Assembly: GCF_000151315.2 (NCBI RefSeq)
Contig: NW_011887293.1
Location: 2,514,669-2,576,880 of the forward strand
Length of the DNA stretch: 62,212 nucleotides
Source: Capsaspora owczarzaki ATCC 30864
Lineage: Eukaryota; Opisthokonta; Filasterea
Reading direction: 5' to 3'
Numbering within the stretch: the stretch's first letter is position 1; each line of letters begins with the position of its first letter. The notes beneath the pieces are model-generated. The model saw only the letters and a list, made by a program, of their open reading frames with translations. It was not told the DNA's origin and made no database searches. A program made the translations under genes and the position numbers. Below are positions 38,649-49,193 of the stretch, piece after piece.

Positions 38649-41600
38649 CTACAAAAAGAGCGCCAATCGCTCTCGGAAGGACATCTTTTCGGGGTCCTCG
38701 GTGGTGAGCCTGCTCTGCTTGGCGCGGTCCACTTCGGCTGCAGACACCTCTTGCACCCATTGCGGAGTGATGAGTGCAGACATGGTGCTTGCACCCGCCG
38801 CCTGAGCCATGGTGCCACCAGTGGCCTGCATCTTAAACTTGTGCAGGAGCAAGTTGAACTCGGCAATGTCGCGCTCGAGGGCTTCCGAGCGCTTGCGCAA
38901 CGAGTGCAGCTCAACCTCCAGATCGACGCGCGTTCGTTTTGTCAGAGCCAGCGTCGGAACGGAATCCCGAGTGGCAATCTCCGACTGGATGAGCGCAACT
39001 TCAGCGTCCGTCAACGGCTCCTGGCCAACCAACTCGCGGCGCTGGTTCTCGGTCTGCGCCTTCAGTGCGCCCTTGCGTTGAACGAGCACGTCGAGGCGCT
39101 CTCGCACAGACTGAACCTCGCTCTCAAGAATGCGCTTGCGCTCGTTCACACCATCAAGCGCGTTTTCGGGGTCGGTGAAGCTGCCTTCTCGCGAGATGGT
39201 CGCCAAGGACGGCTTGCGCGCCATGGGCGCGGGAGTGGTGTTGTTATTCTGAACCGCAGAGGCGGCAGCCGCCATCGCCGCTGGGATGGACGAGTCGTGG
39301 TGCGTGTTGGCGCCCGGACGCACGGTGACGGACGATGCGCGTCGAATAATGGACACACGGCGACTGACCGACGGGCTGGCGCCCTGCTGATGCGGCGAGC
39401 GACCACCACCGCTGGAGTGTGGCGCCGCCGGTGCAGCCCAGGCCGACCCAGACGCAGCCGCCGAGACGGGTGTGGGAGCGACAGGGGCTGCGGCAGAAGC
39501 AGCAGCAGGCGAGGATGCTTTCGCCGGGGTGCTCGCCAAAGTGGCAGAAGAGGAGGGAGCGGATGTCGCAGCCATTGCTGTTGGCTGCTTGGGGCTGTCT
39601 GTTCCGGCCAACTCGGCTGGCTGCAAAACCAATTCGTCAATGACGAGCGGCGAAATAATGGTGGAGGCTGCATCCGCTTTCAGGGTGCTTTCCAGTTGTT
39701 CCACCTCGCGCAAACGCGAGCGCAGTTGGGAAACCTCGTGCTCCAACTCCTTGTTGCGAGCGCTGGCGTCAGTAATGTTTTGCTGCTCACGCGCCAGACG
39801 ATCCTGCACGAGTGCAAGCTCTTGCTTCATCTTTTCCTGCGCCTGCTTGTCGGCAGCGGCTTCGTTCAAGCGAGTCTCAAGCAGCTTCTTGCGTTGCCGC
39901 AGCTTCTTGACCTCCTGACTGGACGCGGCGACTTGTCCTTGAATGGCATCAATGGACTCGAGTTTGGACTGGCGATTCAAGTTGCAAGGTTCGAAGGAGA
40001 AAAAAAAGGGTAAGTGAGTCTGCACCAGCACAACATGGAAAAAAAAACCAAACAAAAAAAAAAAAAAAAAAAAAACAGCGAGTTGCCGTACCTCCAGCTT
40101 CTCTTCTTGGGTTGCCAGGAACACCTTGACATCTTCCATTTGCGTTGTGATTGTTTGTTCTTCTTCCAAACGCACGGCCAGCTGCAGCAGAAGCGACGAC
40201 GGCCCATTTGCCAACGCCTCGCGAGACTCGTCGTCGACCACTTCGCACTGCACAACGAGCCGGGCACAAAGAGCAAAGTCCACCCACGTAAGTTAGCAAA
40301 GCGAGTGAGCTCTCAAACCTCCCCCCCCAAAAAAAAATCAAGTCAAGCAGGAGGGCGGGCGCTCACCTCGTCAAGCATCTGAATCAACGCCTTGTTCTCT
40401 TCGCGAACCGCTTTGCCGAGTCGAATCATGCTATCGACAATGGCAAGCGTGGGCAGTTGCTTTTCCGTCTCCTGCGTGAGGCGCTGGTTTTCGAGGTGCA
40501 AGTCCTGGGTGCGCTGCTGCTCCTCATAAAGCTCTTTCTGGAGCAGACTGAAAGCCTCAAACATTTCGCTCTTGAGAGCAGCGACCTGGCCTTTGATGCG
40601 CTCGTTCAAGCTCACCAGCATTTCGCGATCCTCATTGATGAGGCGGATTTCTTCCTGCTGCGCGGTCACCAAAGCAAGCAGCTCGTCTTTCTGTCAAGCC
40701 GAAGGACAAAACAAAAAGCATCACACACCACAAGCAAAAGCGCAGTCACACAAGAACGAGAGTCAGCGGCAGGACGGACGCTCAAACAGAGGCACACTCT
40801 GTTGTTCACGTGTGGACGTACAGAGAACCCGTCAGCCACGTCCGAGCCAAACCGGGGTGGAGCGTTGTAAGTAAGCGTCTCGGTGATGGCAGCTTGTGGA
40901 AGACTCATCGAGACTTGAGCCACGAACGTCTGTTGTTCATTGGCCTCACCCTCGGTGCCGTTGATGGTCGTCTCCTCCAGTTGCCACTCCTTGGACTCTT
41001 GTTCTGCCAAGAGCTCTTGGCCCCGTTGGAGTTCCTGACGGATGAGCTGTAGTTTGGCCTGCTCGTTGGCATCATCATCACCCTCTTGAACCGCCGAAAG
41101 CCGCGTTGACGAGGCGCGGCCTGGCCGCGGAACTGCAGCATCCTCATCGTCGTCCGTGTCGAACGCCAGGCTGGGGCTGGCCAAGCTTTGAGACGAGAGT
41201 TGGTTTTTGAAAAAGTTGCGACCAAAGATAGAGACTATAGATTGAGCGCAGCAGACAAAACGGTGGAAAAACGTGAGCACCGATGCCTGAAAAATCGTGT
41301 TTGTGCATTAACTGTACCGTCCGATTTCATGGACTCTTCAGCAAGCTCATCCGGTGATTGCAGGATTGCAGCAAACGACATGGCCGTCATCCACTAATGG
41401 CATGCAAACAAACAAACAAACAAACAAAAAAAAAAACGAAAACAAGAAACTCAATCCACCGGAAATCGAAACGCAAGCAGCAATGCAAATCTTGCACCAT
41501 GAACCAACCTGCTTCATGTGCTCGACCGTGTCACCAGCAAACCAGTACGTGCGCATGCCTGGATGGTGCGCCTTAAACGCATGCTTTCGCGAAACCTTGT

Positions 41601-43864
41601 CTTCCGAGTTGACGGGTGAAATAATATAGCTTGGCAGCACAATCTTGCCAAGGCACTCTTGGTCCTGTGCACGAAAAATGGGTTCAAAAAGTTAGTCGAG
41701 AAAGTGCGAGGTGACTAGTGCAGGCTGTTCGTTCATCTTCATGGTTCGGTTCATGGTTCAGCCATTCGCTCACCTCAGGAGACTTGTAGTAGTACAGGCA
41801 GAAATCTTTCAAAATAAACCAGCGACGCCGCCAGTTCTTGAGGGTCAGACCAGACCCGCCTTGCTTGGCCAGCCATCCGGAAAAGTCGGGATTGTCCAGC
41901 TGACCGGCGGCCACGATAATTGCCGGCTTGCGTGGCTTTCCTCGCATGCTTGATGATGAAGCCATGCTGGACGTTGAGCTCTTGCGCGAAATGGATCCAG
42001 GAACACTCAACGAGTCGCTCGATCCGCCACTCGCCAGCAGAGGGTTGGAGTTGATGGAACCGCGCGTCGGTGTGGAGGATCCAGTCATGTCAATCCACGT
42101 CTCGTCGCCCAAGTTCAGGTTGTTTTGCCGATGGTTGATCACTCGGCTGGGTGAGGGTGGTCCGACCGCTTGCAGGTTGTCCGACGATGTTGACGTGGGG
42201 AGTTTGGTGACTGGAGCGGCAAGTGCAGCATCGACGGGAGCAGGTGCAGGTGCAGGCACAGGGGCAGGTGCCGGGGCAGACACGGCCACGACCGGGGCAG
42301 GGGTTGATGCTTGTGCAGCTGCAGCGGCGGCGTTCGCAGCATTCACGGCTGCAGCGCGTGACGGCTTGACCATCCGCCCAGCCCCTGTGTTGGCGCGACT
42401 GCGCCCATCTTGCGTAATGACAACAGCGCCGCTGAGAATGTTGGGGTCTTTTGGTTTCCCCGTGACTGGGTGGTTGTACGTGCAAGTGTGCGTGTTGTGA
42501 CTGTGAAAAGTGCAGAACGAATGCAAAGTTCGAGTGAGAAGAAGTTTGATTGAGAGTGTTTTCTTTTGGCCATGCAGCGTGTGACCATACTCGATAAAGT
42601 ACACGAGGCCATCTGCTGTAACGCCTTCCTCCCAGCCGTTTGGCAAATCTGCGCCAATATGGTTTTTGTTTTGTTGGTTGAGCACATCACTCGGAAGCAA
42701 TCGAGCAGTCAAAGGCTGGCTGCTGCTTACCACCATAGCGCGACTGTCGCTGCAGGAACGGCCGTGATGTTCTCGGATCGAGCCACGACGACTGCTTTGA
42801 ATCGTGACTGTTAGAAGCACAACATCAATAGGCATAATGGTGAGGTGAAGATGAGTCAAGTTGGGAAATACGCCTCGTAAGTTGACTCGGATGTGTTCGG
42901 GTTTTGATACATTCCGAATCGCAGCTTGCACTCGGCCGTCAAGTGACCCGTCTCAAGGTCTCAAGTGGGGTGAGAAGATGACTGTCTTGCTGCTCCATTC
43001 GATCATGACCATGACCATGAGCATCACACATCCAACGGTGGATGCGAATTTTCGCATGTTGCTGCGCATTCACAATTCACAGCGCATCGCATCGCTTTCC
43101 GTCCATTCGCCCCGGTTGTGCGCAGTGCTCGCGTGAGGGTTGATGCACACTACTGTCGCCAAATGCTGCAGCACCAGGACTGTGAAGGGGACTGACGAAG
43201 GGACTCGAAAATCATGAAAAAATTTCAAAAAACACGACCCGACACCAGTTTTGGAAAGGCATTTGGAATGAAGGAAAACCAAGGGCGGGTCGGTCGCCGC
43301 TAGTGAGTGGCTCCGTATGAACTCGCCCTAAAACCCCAACAAATCCGTTACCACCCCGCTCACTAAGTGTCAGATTCCTGTTGTGGTTTTGGTGCAATGC
43401 CCCTCTTTTTGTCTCAATCTCGGAGCGTCCGCCCGGGCCTTTCCTTCCTTCGACACGAATGCCGTCCCATACTCCCACTCCCCAAAGCAATCCCAAATGT
43501 CAGAGACTGAGGCAGGTCTGAAAAGGACTTGGAAGCAGCGGACTGACTTGACAAAGTAAATCTTGCCCTCTGGCGTCTGGCGCTGGGACCACCCTGCAGG
43601 CAGCGTCATGCCGACCAACGGAGGCGCAGCAGTGGTAGCAGTAGTAGTCGTAGCAGGAGTCGAAGTCGTCGTGGTCGGTGGAGGCGAGGCGGGCGGCGCT
43701 GGCTCGTAATGGTGGTCCTGCACTGAGGCAGCTGCATTGCTCGCTCCTGATCCTGCTTGACCCGCTTGCTGATCGCGATCACCATCACGACCACCATGGC
43801 CATCGTCGTCGTGAATGGGAGGCTGATCTGAAGGCGGTGATTCCTGTGATGACGCGCCGCTCAT
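38649..43864 (-). CDS. WW-WW-PH-coiled-coil scaffold, PLEKHA5/6/7-like
   Basis: Ten exons join in phase: 43864-43548, 42807-42731, 42648-42591, 42500-41774, 41664-41509, 41393-41318, 41234-40822, 40690-40367, 40247-40092 and 39968-38649; 1207 residues. WW1 reads [19 protein letters not shown], then [13 protein letters not shown]2 reads [19 protein letters not shown], then [11 protein letters not shown], with Tyr in place of the second Trp. Each WW is split by an intron that completes an Asn or Asp codon. The PH domain reads [54 protein letters not shown] and ends in a helix with WMTAM; the SYxISPV and HxGMRTYxF blocks match the PLEKHA5/6/7 group. Long coiled coils and a Ser/Pro/Ala-rich region follow. 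In animals PLEKHA7 works at adherens junctions and PLEKHA5 on microtubules and membranes; the role here is open. Confidence 0.88.
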
Positions 43865-44085
43865 TTCAGAAAAGCACAAGTCGAAAATAAGAAAAAGAAC
43901 AAAAACAAAGAATGAATTTCTCAGATTTTTAGATTTTGTTGTCAGGTTCAGTTTTTCAATTTTATTTTGTGCCCGAATTGCAGTGTTTTTGTTTGACAAA
44001 TCCAAACCCTGTTCTCCTCACTCATTCCCTCATCATCCCCTCATCCCCTCATCGCTCACCAAGCATCAGTGAAGCAGTGACAGTG
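43865..44085. promoter_or_regulatory. Divergent promoter region PLEKHA-like / PSD
   Basis: Only 221 bp separate the two ATGs, so the promoters of the scaffold gene and the phosphatidylserine decarboxylase gene overlap or share elements. The plus-strand frame is open here, but the sequence (T-rich, FQFYF) looks like leader rather than protein. Confidence 0.5.
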
Positions 44086-47000
44086 ATGAGCAGCACTCGA
44101 ACGCCACCGCCGCGACCGCCACCGCCCGCCTCTGCTGCGTCATCAGCCATCATGCAAACGCCGACAGCGCTTCCTACAAGGACGAAGACGACGGCTGCGA
44201 CTGCTGCTGCTCCTGGGACTGCGACCACTTCGACTACTACGACTGCTGCTGCTATGACTGGCACGCATCATGATGACGCTCAGGGCGAGGGCGACCATGC
44301 CGTGATTGCAACGCAGGAGCTGCTCGCGTACATTGAGCGGCTGCAGCGGCGAATGAGCGAAGTGCTCATCGAGAACGACGCGCTCAAGTCAAAGTCCGTC
44401 CAGCAGGCAGCGCGACTCGGCGAGCTCGAAGCACTGCTCATGTCGCAACATGCTGCTGCAGGAACGTCGAACGAGACATCGACCTCGTCAACGTCAGCGT
44501 CAGCGGGATCGCGGAGGAGCAGAATCAAGCAACGACTCGTTGCCGGCGTACATCGGTCATCCGCGGGCTCGACCGGCGCAAGTGACCATGTCAATGATCA
44601 TGGATGGAACAAGTCAACGGCTGCGCAACCGGCGGCGACTGGCAGGCGCGAACGCATCAAGAACGTGTTTCACAGGAATCGCAAGGCGCCGGACGAGCAA
44701 CAACTCGATCACGATCATGACCATGGCGATGGCAAAGCGCAGGCTAGCTTGTCAACGCCGTCGTCCAGCGCTAGCACTGGCAGCACTGGCAGCACTGGCG
44801 CATTCGGATTTATCGCGCGAGGCTTGTTTGGGCGGAATTCCGCTCCGGCTGCTCCCGCGCCATCCGCTCAATCCGCCTCATCATCATCGGCATCATCAAC
44901 GGCAGCAAGGACAATGTCAAGCTCCAGTCAAGGGTCTGACCAGTCGTCGTCGGTCTCTGAGACGGACAGCCAGCAGCATCTCGCAAACATGGAACACGAC
45001 ACGACTCCGGACGACGCTTCCTCTTCTTCCGAAGTCACAGACGAGTCCCAGGAGGAGCATACGGAAGACGAGCACGGAGACGACTCAGAAGACGACGAAG
45101 GCAATTCCGAAGAAGGCTCCCGCAACGCGTCCGAAACCAGCAGCCAGCGCGAGTTTGCGCGCTTCAATCCGCCAAGGCGCCCTGTTGCTCAAATGTCGAT
45201 TGATGTGCACGACGACGACGACGAGGACGAGGAGGAGGCTGAGGACGAAGACGAAGATGCTGATAGCCACGGCGGCAACAGCGACGACGACGACGACGAC
45301 GCCAACGACGAACTGAACGATCAATTCTCGGAGGATTTCGAACTGGACGAAGACCCCACGGTGCAACCTTCCAGCAATCCCTCTGCGCCGACAGTTGACA
45401 TGCGACGCGGCTTCCTGCTCTTGCCAGCTTCCGAAGCCGCCGCCATGTCCCCTGCGCAGGTCGAGGCGGCAGCATCTTCCAACACGGCAGCCCAGCCTAC
45501 GTTGCAGCGATCCCGTTCAAAGTCCACGACCACTTCATCCACCTCATTCCCGCCGGTGGCAGTTTCGGCAACCTCACCCTCGCCACCACCATCAACCCCG
45601 CCACCCGCCTCGAGCGACCTTGTCTCGGGTTTGTCCTCCTTCTTTCGGCGCGTGTCGAGCGTCATCGCAGGCGAGCCCGAGCCAGAGCCCGAGCCGGAGC
45701 CGCCCAAACAGCACGTGTTTTCGACCGTCCACCGAAAGCGTCCAACGTGGTGCGACGTGTGCGGCGCGCTGCTGTGGAGCTTTGGACGCGCATCGCTCAC
45801 CTGCGAGGATTGCGGCATGTTTGTGCACATGGCCTGCAAAGAGCGCGCTGGAGTGTGCGATCCAGAGGCTGCCCACGCTCAATCATCGCGTACGCAACCA
45901 CACTCGGGCGAGTCGGCTTCGACGGGACCTGGCGCTTCGCAGGCGCCTCCCGCGCCGACGTGGTCGATGGCCACGACGATCGCCAACTTTGGCCAACGTG
46001 CCGGTTCGGTCCGGACCCACACGCGCCGAAAGTCGTCTTTGCAGCGCTCGGACAATGCCGCCAAAACGATGGCCGAGGCGGTGGCCAGCGCCAATGCCCA
46101 AGCACAGGCACGCATTGCAGCAGGCACGCAGCAGCGATTGAGCGACCCGGCTAGCTCGACAGCCCTCACAGTGCCGTCGTCACAGACCTCCATTGCCTCG
46201 ACGGGTTCGACCTCGTCAACCACTTCCTCCGCGTCCGCGGGCTCAATGTTTGGACGGCTGGATGACGAGACCTTCCTCCTTCGCCTGGTCGTGGTGGGCG
46301 CCACCAATCTGCCAAAGAAGGACTTTTGGGGCACTGTCGACCCGTACTGCATCATCTCCTTTGCCGATACGACGTACAAGACTCGAGTGGTGCGCAACAA
46401 TCGCAACCCCGTTTGGAACCAGCGTCTCTTGCTCCTCGTGCGGCGCACGCAAGCCAAGTTCCATCTCGTGTTCACCGTGTACGACCACGACTATTCGCGC
46501 AGCAACGACTATGTTGGCTATGCCGTCATCACGACGCTCAACGAGCTGTGTAACACGCGAACACACGAAATGGAGCTGCCGCTGTTTGACGCCCAAAAGG
46601 ACGACGTGCAGGTGGGCTCGTTGCAAGTCAAGCTCGAATTCATGAAAAAGCAACAGCTCGAGGTGTACTTTTGGACGCGCCTCGTCTCCTTCTTTGACCA
46701 CAACGCCAGCAACTCGTTGGAAATCGACGAGCTGAGCATGCTGCTTGATGCCCTCGGTTGCGATCTGGAATTGGAGCAAGTGCACCACATTTTCGAACTC
46801 GCCGACACCAACAAGGACGGCCACATTTCACCGCAGGAGCTTGCGGCTGTTGTTGCCAGCGAAGCAACCGGGCACAGCCTCATCCAGTTTGAACGCTGCC
46901 CCGTCTGCAAGCAGTCGCTTCCAAAGGACGACCACCAGACGTTGCTGCACATTGCCTCATGCCTGGAAACCGACCCGTCGTCGGTGGACGACTTTGTCAT

Positions 47001-48837
47001 GGGCGGCTTCCTCACGTCGTCTTACGCCTGCAAAGGCTGGGTCAAGAAGCTCTTTGGCAGTCTTACCTATGGCCGCTACAGCCTGACTGCCAACAATGGC
47101 AACATTCTCGTCATCAACCGCGCCACGGGCCTGCTCGAGGAGGAGGAAATCCCGCCCCACATTCGGCTGTCCCTCCGTCTGATTTACCAAAGTCGGCTGA
47201 AACGCACTGGCGGCACGCTCATCATGTCCAACATGCTCAAGATGCTGCGCCACCTGACTGTCAAGCAGGGTCGCAAGTTTGACGATCCCCTCAGCGTCAA
47301 GCACATTGCCCCGTTCATCCGGTACCATCACCTCAACATGAGCGAGTTTATCGAGCCGGCAGGCGGCTACAAGACCTTTAACGAGTTCTTTTATCGCCAG
47401 CTTGTGCCTGGCGCGCGGCCTCTCGAAGCGCCCGACAACCCATCCATTGCGCTCAGCCCGGCAGATGCTCGCTCCAACTACTTCCCAACGATTCACGCCG
47501 CCACCGACCTGTGGATCAAAGGAGACGCATTTACCCTGCCAACGTTGCTCGACGATCCCGTGTTGGCACGGCGCTTTGAGGGCGGCTCGCTCGCCATCTT
47601 CCGCCTTGCCCCGCAGGACTACCACCGGTTTCACATTCCCGTGAATGGGTACATTTCGCGAATGTACGACATTGAAGGCGAGTACATGACCGTCAATCCG
47701 ATGGCCATCCGACAGCCCGACGTGAACGTCTACACTGAAAACCGCCGCCAAGTGACGCTCTTTGAAACGTCAGAGTTTGGCACGGTCGTCTACGTGAGCA
47801 TTGGCGCGACCCTTGTCGGGTCCATTGCCATCACACGCCACCTGGGCGAGACGGTCAAGCGAGGCGAAGAGTTTGGCTACTTTGCGTTCGGCGGCTCGAC
47901 CTTGGTGCTCTTGTTTGAGCCTGGCCGCATCATTTTTGACGAAGACCTGATGGCAAACAGTGGTCGCCCCGTGGAGACGCTGGTTCGGGTGGGCACGTCG
48001 TTTGGGCGAGGCACTGTTGTCGTGCCAGTCACCCTACCGGAATCGCACCAACCCAATAAGGCCAAGGCGCCATTGAATGAGGGCGAAAGCTCTCCGCCGT
48101 CCTCCAAGGCGTCTCATCCCAGCCTGGAGGGCACCAACCAGGCCATTGCAGTTCTGGCAAGCGCGCTCCCAACCCATGTGACACTGCCCCGATCGTCGTC
48201 GCCGCTGCTGTTGGGACCTTCGCCGAACGCTGGTGCACCCAGATGGGGCCCGACAGATCCCACCCATTTGAGCGTGGCCTCCACGACCGACCACGAAGTG
48301 CACACGGCACCGCATCAGCGCCATGCGACTCCGCTGCTGGCTCTGCCCATTCTTGGCATTGCGACCGGCATCCAGCACGGTACTGTCATTCCCAGGTCGG
48401 CCACCATGCCGGATTTCTCTTCCGTTGGGGAGCAGCACTCGGCTGCCACTCCTTCCGCGTCAAGCGGAGCGCACGTCCCGTTGGTGTCGCGCGCGCATGG
48501 CCTGATTGGTCGCATTCAACCGCCTCACCTGCACCTGCCTGGTATCCCGAAAGTGCCAGTCCCATCGCTGCGTTTGCCTGCCAGCATCTGGAGAGCAACA
48601 ACTGCTCCTGCTTCGGTGCCTGTCCCGCCGGCTTCGGCCCCGCCGGCTTCCGTCCCGGACAGCGACGATGATCCTTCGGTGTATGCCTCTCCCTCTGGCT
48701 CCCCACCACCAGAGACGGTCGAGCCTGCAGCTGTGCCACAACCTGTGCAAGAAGCTGCACCCGAGTCTTCAGGTTCTGCCTCCTCAAATAGCAACGCTTT
48801 GCCAATGGATGTTTCTCAGGATTCGTCGCAAGCTTGA
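44086..48837 (+). CDS. PSD2: Phosphatidylserine decarboxylase, C1-C2-EF-hand type
   Basis: One uninterrupted exon of 1583 residues from ATG 44086. After a Thr/Pro-rich head come a short coiled coil (ELLAYIERLQRRMSEV), acidic runs, and a C1 domain at about 543-593 (HVFSTVHRKRPTWCDVCG, LTCEDCGMFVHMAC). A C2 domain follows at about 730-850 (VGATNLPKKDFWGTVDPYC, VYDHDYSRSNDYVGY), then EF-hands (SLEIDELSML; ADTNKDGHISPQEL near 906) and a CPVC finger. The decarboxylase core has SPADARSNYF (D1127), YHRFHIP (H1180, H1183) and the autocleavage motif FGGST with Ser1271, which becomes the pyruvoyl cofactor. C2, EF and PSD match yeast Psd2, an endosomal/Golgi enzyme making phosphatidylethanolamine; the C1 domain is an addition. 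About 260 disordered residues follow the core. An in-frame non-ATG extension reaches 43936 but is not favoured. Confidence 0.94.
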   Translation: MSSTRTPPPRPPPPASAASSAIMQTPTALPTRTKTTAATAAAPGTATTSTTTTAAAMTGTHHDDAQGEGDHAVIATQELLAYIERLQRRMSEVLIENDALKSKSVQQAARLGELEALLMSQHAAAGTSNETSTSSTSASAGSRRSRIKQRLVAGVHRSSAGSTGASDHVNDHGWNKSTAAQPAATGRRERIKNVFHRNRKAPDEQQLDHDHDHGDGKAQASLSTPSSSASTGSTGSTGAFGFIARGLFGRNSAPAAPAPSAQSASSSSASSTAARTMSSSSQGSDQSSSVSETDSQQHLANMEHDTTPDDASSSSEVTDESQEEHTEDEHGDDSEDDEGNSEEGSRNASETSSQREFARFNPPRRPVAQMSIDVHDDDDEDEEEAEDEDEDADSHGGNSDDDDDDANDELNDQFSEDFELDEDPTVQPSSNPSAPTVDMRRGFLLLPASEAAAMSPAQVEAAASSNTAAQPTLQRSRSKSTTTSSTSFPPVAVSATSPSPPPSTPPPASSDLVSGLSSFFRRVSSVIAGEPEPEPEPEPPKQHVFSTVHRKRPTWCDVCGALLWSFGRASLTCEDCGMFVHMACKERAGVCDPEAAHAQSSRTQPHSGESASTGPGASQAPPAPTWSMATTIANFGQRAGSVRTHTRRKSSLQRSDNAAKTMAEAVASANAQAQARIAAGTQQRLSDPASSTALTVPSSQTSIASTGSTSSTTSSASAGSMFGRLDDETFLLRLVVVGATNLPKKDFWGTVDPYCIISFADTTYKTRVVRNNRNPVWNQRLLLLVRRTQAKFHLVFTVYDHDYSRSNDYVGYAVITTLNELCNTRTHEMELPLFDAQKDDVQVGSLQVKLEFMKKQQLEVYFWTRLVSFFDHNASNSLEIDELSMLLDALGCDLELEQVHHIFELADTNKDGHISPQELAAVVASEATGHSLIQFERCPVCKQSLPKDDHQTLLHIASCLETDPSSVDDFVMGGFLTSSYACKGWVKKLFGSLTYGRYSLTANNGNILVINRATGLLEEEEIPPHIRLSLRLIYQSRLKRTGGTLIMSNMLKMLRHLTVKQGRKFDDPLSVKHIAPFIRYHHLNMSEFIEPAGGYKTFNEFFYRQLVPGARPLEAPDNPSIALSPADARSNYFPTIHAATDLWIKGDAFTLPTLLDDPVLARRFEGGSLAIFRLAPQDYHRFHIPVNGYISRMYDIEGEYMTVNPMAIRQPDVNVYTENRRQVTLFETSEFGTVVYVSIGATLVGSIAITRHLGETVKRGEEFGYFAFGGSTLVLLFEPGRIIFDEDLMANSGRPVETLVRVGTSFGRGTVVVPVTLPESHQPNKAKAPLNEGESSPPSSKASHPSLEGTNQAIAVLASALPTHVTLPRSSSPLLLGPSPNAGAPRWGPTDPTHLSVASTTDHEVHTAPHQRHATPLLALPILGIATGIQHGTVIPRSATMPDFSSVGEQHSAATPSASSGAHVPLVSRAHGLIGRIQPPHLHLPGIPKVPVPSLRLPASIWRATTAPASVPVPPASAPPASVPDSDDDPSVYASPSGSPPPETVEPAAVPQPVQEAAPESSGSASSNSNALPMDVSQDSSQA

Positions 48838-49193
48838 GTGTTTAGAAATGAGTTTGTTTACTATTCGTTTGTTTCATCGTTTGACAAAAATACCAAAAAT
48901 GTCTGTTCCTTTCAATCGTGCACCAGCGTTTCATTTTCACGTTGATTTGTTTCTTTTCTTCCTTCCTTCACTCTTCTCGGTTTGTTTCTCTTGCTGGTTC
49001 AACTTCATCCATTTGCTCTCTTGATTCGACTCTCTCAACTGCGTCGTCAAATACCATCTTCAAATCACAACCTTCACCATTCATTTTAAATTTCAGTTTT
49101 TTCTTTTTATATTTTTGAAACAGTTTCAAATTTTTCGCGCTTTTTTTCAATTTTTTGTTTCAGTTTCCCCCTCCCCTTTTTGTTACTTTTCTG
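48838..49193. other. Intergenic, PSD to kinesin-8
   Basis: A 356-bp T-rich space between two plus-strand genes. TTTTTTGTTTCAG (ending near 49163) and CTGATGCAG (ending at 49199) could be splice acceptors, so part of this may be 5' UTR intron. No gene is seen. Confidence 0.5.

Noticed and set aside
41319-41392. PLEKHA-like locus treated as two genes, WW-PH and coiled-coil
   Set aside because: The last helix of the PH domain is in exon 41393-41318, which ends in phase 1 and joins in frame to the coiled-coil exon at 41234; no stop or start separates them.
43936-44085. Upstream in-frame extension of the PSD protein
   Set aside because: It begins at a non-ATG codon in T-rich leader sequence and adds a stretch unlike the rest; the ATG at 44086 is preferred.
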